A stretch of DNA of 64,000 nt from positions 1 through 64,000 of the forward strand of contig JAFUDJ010000022.1 in the NCBI GenBank assembly GCA_017459445.1, written 5' to 3'. Below, one piece after another: positions 57,463 to 64,000 of the stretch. The notes under the pieces are model-generated. The model saw nothing but the letters and a program-made list of their open reading frames with translations, searched no databases and was not told where the DNA came from. The position numbers and the translations under genes were made by a program. The stretch is from Prevotella sp. GTDB taxonomy: Bacteria; Bacteroidota; Bacteroidia; Bacteroidales; Bacteroidaceae. Each line of letters starts with the position of its first letter. The stretch's first letter is position 1.

Positions 57463-58686
57463 TTACTCAGCAATACAGATTGCAACGCGGTTCTCAACCT
57501 CCTTCACGAACGGCTGAACGGTGTCGCCCTTCCAGTCGGTCTTGATGCGCGAGGCTGCAATCTTGTACTGGTTCACCAGCAGCTTGGTGACGGTCTGAGC
57601 ACGGCGCTGAGACAGCGAGAGGTTAATCTTAGGATTACCGGTGCCTATGTCAGCATAGCCCGTCACCTCAACCTTTGCATTGGGGTGGCTCTTCAGGTAC
57701 TCAGCCACTTCCTTCACCTTGTTCAGCTGCTCCTTGTTGGGGTTCGTGCTGTTAATGGTGAAGAACACATCGCGACGGAACGGCTCAGCCTTCTTCTCAG
57801 CAATCTGGGCAGTAGCGGGCTTCACCTCGGGACACGGCTTCTCAATGACGCGCTCGATGGTCTTCTCGATGATGCGCTCCTGAGGCTTCGGAGCCTCGAT
57901 GGTGCGAGTGGTATAGGTCTTGCCGAGGTTAATCTTCACACCGGCCAGGGCGTTGAAGTACCAGTCCCAGTTGCCGGCCTTCTTACCGTTGTAGCGGTCA
58001 GAAAGCGTGTTGGCATTCACCTCAAGGCCGAGGCTCACCTGGTCGCTCAGACGGAAGTCACCGGCGATACCGGCACGGCCGAATGCGCGAACCTTCGTTC
58101 CCGTCCATGCGTAGGCAATGTTCTCGGGAATAATGCCAGCCTCAATCTGATGGCCATAGTGCTGTGCCAGCAGGTGCTCGTCGTCTACATTCTTAGACTT
58201 GTCGAAGTCCCAGCCGATGTTAACACCGCCACCGACAAATACAGAGAAGTTGAACAGGCGGGTGGGATTGTAACCGCAGAAGAGGTTCGACAGGTTGAAA
58301 GTGAGGTCGATGCCGGGAGCGACATACATCCACTTCCACTTCGTCGTTCCGGCAGGAGCCACGAAGTCGGTCTTCGTTCCGTCGTTAGCCAGGACAGAAT
58401 ACACATACTTGTCGAAGTCGATACCTGCGCGGCTCTGCCAGGCATTCACAGCCAGACGGAGGCCGAACACAGGATTGAACTGACGGCCGATGGCCACCTG
58501 CACGTTGGGAGAAATCAGGTCACCGAAGTCAATCTCACCGAGGGTGTACTGAGCACCGCCCTGAACCTGTACGTACCAATAGGGATTGGGTACATACTCT
58601 GTCTTAGCCTGCGGCTGTTCCTCCTGAGCAAATGCTGTCAGGGAACCCAGCAACATACAAGACAATAATGCTTTCTTGATTTTCAT
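57463..58686 (-). CDS. OmpA-family outer-membrane protein (major porin-like type)
   Basis: 407 aa. Signal peptide ending LTAFAQ. N-terminal beta-barrel: PYWYVQVQGGAQYTLGEIDFGDL, VFGLRLAVNAWQSRAG, WMYVAPGIDLTFNLSNLFCGYNP, VFVGGGVNIGWDF and YFNALAGVKINLG. Then a periodic charged hinge (RIIEKTIERVIEKPCPEVKPA) and the OmpA domain VFFTINSTNPNKEQLNKVKEV, VEVTGYADIGTGNPKINLSLSQRRAQTVTKLL, ending VENRVAICIAE. Codon choice leans to abundant-protein codons, consistent with a major outer-membrane protein. It lies 43 bp after the giant lipoprotein gene on the same strand. Confidence 0.92.
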   Translation of the reverse strand: MKIKKALLSCMLLGSLTAFAQEEQPQAKTEYVPNPYWYVQVQGGAQYTLGEIDFGDLISPNVQVAIGRQFNPVFGLRLAVNAWQSRAGIDFDKYVYSVLANDGTKTDFVAPAGTTKWKWMYVAPGIDLTFNLSNLFCGYNPTRLFNFSVFVGGGVNIGWDFDKSKNVDDEHLLAQHYGHQIEAGIIPENIAYAWTGTKVRAFGRAGIAGDFRLSDQVSLGLEVNANTLSDRYNGKKAGNWDWYFNALAGVKINLGKTYTTRTIEAPKPQERIIEKTIERVIEKPCPEVKPATAQIAEKKAEPFRRDVFFTINSTNPNKEQLNKVKEVAEYLKSHPNAKVEVTGYADIGTGNPKINLSLSQRRAQTVTKLLVNQYKIAASRIKTDWKGDTVQPFVKEVENRVAICIAE

Positions 58687-58729
58687 AATCGTATTTTATT
58701 TTTTGTTTTGATTCTATTACCCAATGATG

Positions 58730-61700
58730 TTATTTAACAACCACATAGTACTTGTCGCCAGACACACGTCCGTCGTAGTCGACTGCGGTGTAGGCAATCT
58801 CGATGACCTTGCCCCTCATGCTGGCATCGGGAGTCATCTCCAGAGCCGGCTTGAGTTCCTGCAGGATGTTAGAAGAACCAATCTGCTCGTTGAGCGTCTT
58901 CATGATTGCCTGGCAATTTGCATCACCGTCAACGGCAGACACGACAGCTGTTCCCGTAGCAGAGACATCCTTGGCAGCAGCCACGACATCGGCAATTGAA
59001 TTATAGACGTTAGAGACAGCCACGTGCTTCATGAAGCAGGGAACCAGAATCTCCAGTGTCCAAGTGGAAGGAACCATGCGCAGGGTCGTACCGGCGGTCA
59101 GTGAAGACGGACGGTAAGGCAGCGTGCTCAGACGCGTCCAGTTCTTGCTGGTGCGAACGAACAGGGCGGGCTGTACATAAAGGTTAGCACGGTCAATGTA
59201 TTCATGGAGCAGCTTAAGATACTTGTTAGCCTTGTTGGTGTAGCGGTTGATGATGCCGGTGACAGCCTTGGGCAGACCGTCGATAGCTGCGTTGAAATCG
59301 CCCACGCTCTCGTTGAACGGCTCCAGACCCTCGTTGAGGTCGTCGTAAATCATGTCGGCCAGCGGAGTCACATTGATGTAGACATAGCCCTTCTCCTCGT
59401 CGTCCTTCACAATCTGATACCACATATCCTCGTCGGGGTCGAAGCTTCCTGCGTTCTCCTTCTTCGTATAAACGTCAGTGGGAACACCGTCAATCAGTAT
59501 GGTCACCTTGCTATAGTGGTTGAAGAACTTGTCTCTCGGCATAGCCAGTTCAATGAGGTCATACTTGTCGCTCTGCTCACGCTTGATATAAACCTCAGAA
59601 ATCTGCAGATTGTCAATGTCGATGACTTGCTTCAGAATATTGAGGAAGCGCTTGCTGATACGCTTGCCGTTGATAAGCTTCCAATGGCGGTCGATGACAG
59701 GAATCACATGCTCATCCAGCGTACCGAAGTTCAGCGGGTGCAGACCGATGGCAGCAATGTCGTACTGCGAGGTCACCTGTACATTCTTACCCTCAGAGTT
59801 CGTCCACTGAGCCCTAACGCCCAAGCGGTCGGCATTGATGTTGTGAACAGCCTGATAAGCCACGTTAGCCAGACCCGTGATGTCAATATTGTTGAAGGTG
59901 ATGGTCTTGCCGTTAACGTTCGCCTTGATATTGCTCTTAATCACACTTGCCCAGTCCTTCAGGTCAGACAGCTGATAGGGAACCATGCCCTTGGCGTTGT
60001 TGTACGTAATCTTAGCCTTGACCTTATAGAAGCCGTTAGCAGAGTTGGCACGGGTGTAGCCGAAGCCTAAACGCTCATAGCAGGGCTCCATCGGGCTCAG
60101 TGTGACGGGGAATGTAGAACCGTCGGTGCGGCTGAGGTCGAAGACAGTCGAAGAGAAGTCTACGTTGCTGGGGTTCACCGTCAGGTAGATATGACCGGCA
60201 TTGTCGTCGGTGTTCTTAATCATGAACTTACCATCTGCGATAGTCTCACTGGGAACACCACCATTGGCACGGATAGTGCTCAGCTCCTGCTGCGAGAGGA
60301 CTGCCTCTGTGTCATAGTAGAAGTCATCTTCGTAGGTCGGGAAGTCAAACTCACCGTTGGTGTTCTTACCGTAGGTGACGGCCAGGATGTTGCTCTGCAG
60401 ACCGACAGCCGATGCGCTGAAGTATCCGAATACGGGGTTATAGGTGCCATTGACGTTGATGTCGGTAATCAGTTTCTTCACGTCGCTGGTGAGACCCTTC
60501 AACAGGTTTTCTTCTTTGGTCAGGCGCTCATCCAAGGCAGCAATATCCTCTGACAGGTCCTCGCAGTTGCAAGCATTGTTCAGAGCGTCGTAGAGGTCTT
60601 GCAGGGTATTGATTTCCAAGTCATTGCCTGCTGCATCCTTCACACCGTCCTTGAGGAAGTCCCAAGCCTTGTCCCAGTTCTTCTTAGCCTCTTCGTAGTT
60701 CTCCTTGAAGGTCTCGAAGTCAGCCACTGTGACAAACTTGTCCTTATTATTGTCTATCCAGTCCTTTGCGTATTCAGCCCAGATGTAGGCAGAGATAAGG
60801 CTGTTCTCCTTGCGGTCATCGGCAGTACCACCCTGACCGTAGAGGATGACATCCTTCAAAGTGCTGAGTTCTTCGCTCAGCTTGCTCGTGGTGACGAAGT
60901 CCTTAATCAGGTCACGAACTTCAGACTGGGTGTAGACCTCAGACTTGGTGTACACATCGCTCTTCTTGGCATACTCGCTCAGGTCGCAAGAACAGCTACC
61001 AGAGGAGGGATGCTCATCCAGATACTTCTTGATAAGGTCGTCAAGACCATCTAACTTCACATAGCCGTCAAGGGTAGAGTTCTTCACGTAATCGTCAAGC
61101 GACGGGAAGTCGGGATGGGTGATTTGTCCACCGTTCAGCCAATCAACGATTTCCTGGGGCAGGTTGTTCTCCTTCAGATAATCCTCAATGAGCTTGTTCA
61201 GGTCGTCCTTCTTGACGTATGGCGTGAAGTCGACGTTCTCATTGATGATTCTCTTAACATCATCCTCCGTCAGACCGCCCTGAGTAGCCTGGTTAATCAG
61301 GTTAACAACCTCCTCCTTAGTATAGTAATTCTGAGTCAGATAGTCGTTAGTGATATAGTTATTCAGCAAATTGGTAACTTCAGTCTTGGTATAGTAATCC
61401 TGCAAGAGGTTATTAATAATATTAGTTACATCATCCCTGGTGATATAATTGTTATTGGTGAGGTAATTGTTGATAATATTGTTCAGCTCCTGATTGATGA
61501 CTGTGCTGTTGTCCTTAATATTATCAACCATCCAATCCTGAATGATTTTCTCCACATCTTCCTTGGTGAGTCCGCCGGGGTTAGAACCGCCGAAGTTCAC
61601 GCCACGGTCTTTCAGCCACTGAACGAAGTCGTCAGAGTTATTCGTCAGAACGGCAATCACATCATCGTATGTCAAGGTGTAGGTCGTACCACTGCCACCA

Positions 61701-62374
61701 TCCTTGGTGAAGCCATGGTCGGTAAGCCACTTCTCGAATGAAGTGCTATTGTCATTGATTAACTTCTCCAGGTCGTTGTAGGTGATAGTAACGGTCGTAC
61801 CACTACCCCCGCCCTTGGTGAAGCCGTGGTCGGTAAGCCACTTCTCAAATGAAGTGCTGTTGCCGTTCAGTATTTCCACCAGCTTATCATAGCTAATGGT
61901 GTAAATCACGTCACCATCCTTATTGATAATGTTGTGGTTCTGTAGCCACTGGGTAATATAGGTATCACCGATAACATTCTCAATAAAGTCCTTCAAGGCA
62001 GCATTGCCGGTAGCGTCCTTCTTCCAGTAATCATTAGGATTGAATTCGCTTTTCTTCCAGAAATTTTCAGGAGTATAAGTTCCCCACTTATCGTAGAAGT
62101 TCTTCAGGTTAGTCCAGTTGGTAAACAACCAAGGATACTTCGCCTCCAAATCCTCGCAGGTGCAGAACTTGTTTGTACTGAGCGTCAGATTGATGGCATC
62201 TATCTGCCTCTGCAAGTAATCCTGGATGTCCGTCATTGCGGCCTCCTGTGCAGCAATCCGCTCTCTCTGTTCAGCGTAGTTGTCGCCATCGTAGTCCTTA
62301 CAGGACACGAAAGAGCTTGTAGCAGTCGCCAAAGCAGCCGCTAAAAGCAAGCCATTAAAAAATTTCCTTTTCAT
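58730..62374 (-). CDS. Giant surface lipoprotein with coiled stalk-like repeats
   Basis: 1214 aa from the ATG at 62374 (MKRKFFNGLLLAAALATATSSFVSC). Lipobox cysteine in VSCKDYDGDNY, an opening seen in large Prevotella surface lipoproteins. Residues about 170-280 contain two near-identical units NSTSFEKWLTDHGFTK.GGSGTT. Residues about 280-480 contain repeats such as YYTKTEVTNLLNNYIT, NYYTKEEVVNLINQAT and VYTKSEVYTQSEVRDLIKDF, similar to phage tail-fibre shafts, which trimerise. The C-terminal 600 residues form beta-rich, folded-looking domains without a known motif. Probably an adhesin or structural surface fibre. Function not established. Confidence 0.75.
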   Translation of the reverse strand: MKRKFFNGLLLAAALATATSSFVSCKDYDGDNYAEQRERIAAQEAAMTDIQDYLQRQIDAINLTLSTNKFCTCEDLEAKYPWLFTNWTNLKNFYDKWGTYTPENFWKKSEFNPNDYWKKDATGNAALKDFIENVIGDTYITQWLQNHNIINKDGDVIYTISYDKLVEILNGNSTSFEKWLTDHGFTKGGGSGTTVTITYNDLEKLINDNSTSFEKWLTDHGFTKDGGSGTTYTLTYDDVIAVLTNNSDDFVQWLKDRGVNFGGSNPGGLTKEDVEKIIQDWMVDNIKDNSTVINQELNNIINNYLTNNNYITRDDVTNIINNLLQDYYTKTEVTNLLNNYITNDYLTQNYYTKEEVVNLINQATQGGLTEDDVKRIINENVDFTPYVKKDDLNKLIEDYLKENNLPQEIVDWLNGGQITHPDFPSLDDYVKNSTLDGYVKLDGLDDLIKKYLDEHPSSGSCSCDLSEYAKKSDVYTKSEVYTQSEVRDLIKDFVTTSKLSEELSTLKDVILYGQGGTADDRKENSLISAYIWAEYAKDWIDNNKDKFVTVADFETFKENYEEAKKNWDKAWDFLKDGVKDAAGNDLEINTLQDLYDALNNACNCEDLSEDIAALDERLTKEENLLKGLTSDVKKLITDINVNGTYNPVFGYFSASAVGLQSNILAVTYGKNTNGEFDFPTYEDDFYYDTEAVLSQQELSTIRANGGVPSETIADGKFMIKNTDDNAGHIYLTVNPSNVDFSSTVFDLSRTDGSTFPVTLSPMEPCYERLGFGYTRANSANGFYKVKAKITYNNAKGMVPYQLSDLKDWASVIKSNIKANVNGKTITFNNIDITGLANVAYQAVHNINADRLGVRAQWTNSEGKNVQVTSQYDIAAIGLHPLNFGTLDEHVIPVIDRHWKLINGKRISKRFLNILKQVIDIDNLQISEVYIKREQSDKYDLIELAMPRDKFFNHYSKVTILIDGVPTDVYTKKENAGSFDPDEDMWYQIVKDDEEKGYVYINVTPLADMIYDDLNEGLEPFNESVGDFNAAIDGLPKAVTGIINRYTNKANKYLKLLHEYIDRANLYVQPALFVRTSKNWTRLSTLPYRPSSLTAGTTLRMVPSTWTLEILVPCFMKHVAVSNVYNSIADVVAAAKDVSATGTAVVSAVDGDANCQAIMKTLNEQIGSSNILQELKPALEMTPDASMRGKVIEIAYTAVDYDGRVSGDKYYVVVK

Positions 62375-62477
62375 TGAACAAAAATTTAAATTAATATTGT
62401 AAAAACTTTTATCTATTCTTTCTCTCTTAACATACACTTACGTCGGGACGTGCGGGCACTATGCCCACAAATCGCTA

Positions 62478-62485
62478 CAAATTTA
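62478..62485 (-). promoter_or_regulatory. Candidate -7 box for the giant lipoprotein gene
   Basis: TAAATTTG on the minus strand, about 105 bp before the start at 62374. The leader is A/T-rich; no other structure was seen in 62375-62564. Confidence 0.4.
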
Positions 62486-62564
62486 GACATTTTTTTGTTA
62501 TCATGCAAGAATTCTTGTATTTTTTTCTTAAAAAGAAAGGAAAAATTTCAAAATCGGGCTTTTT

Positions 62565-64000
62565 TTATCCCATTAATTGTTCAATATCATGCTGTGGCAA
62601 GATGGCCAGAACGGGCTTTCCATCGGGCGTATAATTCACATTCTTACAGGCAAAGAGGTCGTTGACCAGCGTGTCCATCTCCTCGTTCGAGAGCTGCTGC
62701 CCGTAGGGAATGGCGGCCTGACGCGCCAGTCCGAGCGCCAGGTCATGATAAAGCGAGTCGGAAAGACCGGACTGACTGGCCAACAGCTCGCGGACAAGCA
62801 CGGCAGGGCGCAGTCCTTCGATGCCTGCCGGGACACCGCTGACGACATAGCTCGACGGTCCGAGGGCGGTCAGCTCGAAGCCGACAGCCGCGAGCGCCGG
62901 CAGCACGTCGCCCATCAGTGCTGCCTCCGACGGCGACAGCTCCACCACTTCCGGGAACAGCACCCGCTGGCTCTGGGCAGGTGCCTCCGTCAGCTGGTGC
63001 ATATACCGCTCATAAAGAATGCGCACATCAGCGCGGTGCTGGTCGATAATCATCAGGCCCGACTTCACGGCAGTCATCAGATACTGCCCCTTATACTGAT
63101 AGTGGAGGGGGGCCACATCGGAGATAGCGGCAGCCTGCACGGTGGCGGCAGGCGCAGCCACGTCGGCAGGTGCTGCCATACCGGCTGGTTCAGCAAACAG
63201 CGAAGCCTCTTCTGCGGGAGCTGATGCGGGCAGCCCTTCGTAGAGTTGCTGCCAGTCCTGTGAGGGTTTCCGGTGGAAGGGATTATACTGCGGCCTCCCT
63301 CCTACTGTCCCTAAAGACCCTATAGACCCTAAAGACCCTACAGAATCCCCCGGCCCTTCCGGATGATACACCGGCATCTCCGGGCGCCCCTCGGTATCAA
63401 AGTCTATCTGCGGGATTTCGCAGAACTGGCCGATAGCATCCTTGATGGCGGCTGCCAGCAGCTGCCAGATGGCCTGCTCGTTCTCAAACTTAATCTCCGT
63501 CTTCGTCGGATGGATGTTGACATCAATGTCGGCAGGGTCGACATCGAAATAAATAAAATAAGGTACGCGCGCGCCCGCGATAACCAATCGTTCGTAAGCC
63601 TGCTGGACGGCCTTATGGAAATAAGGGTGTCGCATGTAGCGGCCGTTGACGAAGAAGCACTCATGGGCGCCCTTCTTACGGGCCGCCTCGGGCTTGGCAA
63701 CGTAACCGGAGATGGTGCAGAGCGGCGTCGTCACCTTGACCGGCAGCAGGTCCTGCCCGTAACGGCGGCCATAGACATCGGTGATGCGCTGCAGCAGCGA
63801 GCCGCTGCGCAGGGTCATCAGCTCCTGTCCGTTGCTATGCAGGGTAAAGGCAATAGCGGGATAGACCAGCACGATGCGCTCGAAAGCCACCAGGATGTTG
63901 TTCATCTCCGTGGCATTGGTCTTCAGAAACTTACGGCGGGCAGGGACATTGAAGAAGAGATTGCTGACCGTGATGCTGCTGCCGACGGCACAGGAGCACG
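62565..64000 (-). CDS. mutL: DNA mismatch repair protein MutL, 5' end beyond the window
   Basis: The frame is open to the window edge, and the codons before 63905 read SITVSNLFFNVPARRKFLKT, a MutL N-domain motif, so the gene starts outside. Visible: the end of the ATPase domain (GYVAKPEAARKKGAHECFFVNGRYMRHPYFHKAVQQAYERL, DVDPADIDVNIHPTKTEIKFENE). A variable linker holds a nonamer array (SVGSLGSIGSLGT). The C-terminal dimerisation domain follows (QYLMTAVKSGLMIIDQHRADVRILYER, ...ACKNVNYTPDGKPVLAILPQHDIEQLMG). MutL couples MutS mismatch recognition to strand processing. The usual endonuclease motif DQHA-E-R is here DQHRADVRILYER. Confidence 0.95.
   Translation of the reverse strand, partial: CSCAVGSSITVSNLFFNVPARRKFLKTNATEMNNILVAFERIVLVYPAIAFTLHSNGQELMTLRSGSLLQRITDVYGRRYGQDLLPVKVTTPLCTISGYVAKPEAARKKGAHECFFVNGRYMRHPYFHKAVQQAYERLVIAGARVPYFIYFDVDPADIDVNIHPTKTEIKFENEQAIWQLLAAAIKDAIGQFCEIPQIDFDTEGRPEMPVYHPEGPGDSVGSLGSIGSLGTVGGRPQYNPFHRKPSQDWQQLYEGLPASAPAEEASLFAEPAGMAAPADVAAPAATVQAAAISDVAPLHYQYKGQYLMTAVKSGLMIIDQHRADVRILYERYMHQLTEAPAQSQRVLFPEVVELSPSEAALMGDVLPALAAVGFELTALGPSSYVVSGVPAGIEGLRPAVLVRELLASQSGLSDSLYHDLALGLARQAAIPYGQQLSNEEMDTLVNDLFACKNVNYTPDGKPVLAILPQHDIEQLMG
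63304..63339 (-). repeat. Nonamer array AAAGACCCT, four units, inside mutL
   Basis: ACTGTCCCT, AAAGACCCT, ATAGACCCT and AAAGACCCT, 9 bp each and in frame. On the coding strand they give the repeated tripeptide-like linker GSLGSIGSLG between the two MutL domains. Confidence 0.88.

Noticed and set aside
55086..58668. Two long open frames (about 450 and 470 codons) antisense to the MBG and OmpA genes
   Set aside because: They repeat in step with the MBG repeats or mirror the OmpA gene; no protein-like features.

Overview
The window is a stretch of Bacteroidales chromosome, most likely from Prevotella or a close relative. The evidence is: promoters of the TAnnTTTG type in front of many genes and few clear Shine-Dalgarno sites; many secreted glycan enzymes and lipoproteins; several proteins ending in the short '...L.G......KGVYI.NGKKVV.K' tail common in Prevotella; and intergenic spaces packed with heptamer and octamer arrays and nested palindromes. 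No rRNA, integrase, transposase gene or CRISPR array was seen. One tRNA is present (Val, anticodon TAC). Both ends cut genes: gap at the left, mutL at the right.

Layout. 1-1270: 3' part of gap, a 73-bp tandem repeat and a terminator. 1.3-20.4 kb: plant cell-wall polysaccharide locus. A GH115 alpha-glucuronidase (-) is divergent from an operon (+) of PL1 pectate lyase, two GH3 enzymes and an MFS sugar transporter. After a short degraded zone, a PL1 lyase plus GH31 pair lies on the minus strand. No SusC/SusD pair or regulator lies inside the window. 20.5-28.6 kb: type II pantothenate kinase, an MgtC-like protein, then a Tat module (tatA, tatC, a polyferredoxin and a Tat-signal aldo/keto reductase lipoprotein), a BaiN/HI0933-like flavoprotein, a small Lys/Arg-rich protein and exonuclease III.

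28.6-32.1 kb: accessory zone with a ParE-type toxin-antitoxin pair, a large palindromic element with a 22-bp repeat core, a small lipoprotein that looks frameshifted, and a three-gene HipB/HipS/HipT-like system. 32.1-38.9 kb: complete histidine degradation operon transcribed ftcD-hutU-hutH-hutI. 39.0-47.1 kb: a small lipoprotein; two large Cthe_2159-like carbohydrate-binding proteins with a small secreted partner; and a LytS-type kinase separated from its LytTR-type regulator by about 1.1 kb containing a nested palindrome and a second ParE-type module.

47.1-52.2 kb: cysteine desulfidase-like protein, aldehyde dehydrogenase, tRNA-Val, ACT-domain protein and phenylacetate-CoA ligase. 52.2-62.4 kb: cell-surface proteins (two OmpA proteins, a predicted outer-membrane protein, an MBG-repeat protein and a giant lipoprotein). 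62.6-64.0 kb: mutL.

The most unusual theme is repeat biology. Inside genes the arrays have 9-bp or 18-bp units (cysteine desulfidase, polyferredoxin, MutL, HutI) and the inserted palindromes keep frame (GH115, HutU, sensor kinase). Between genes the arrays use 7- and 8-bp units, the 3' ends of gap and aldA are tandemly duplicated (73 and 38 bp), and several spacers are nested palindromes of 230-460 bp with no gene. All functional statements are from reading the sequence; no database search was run.
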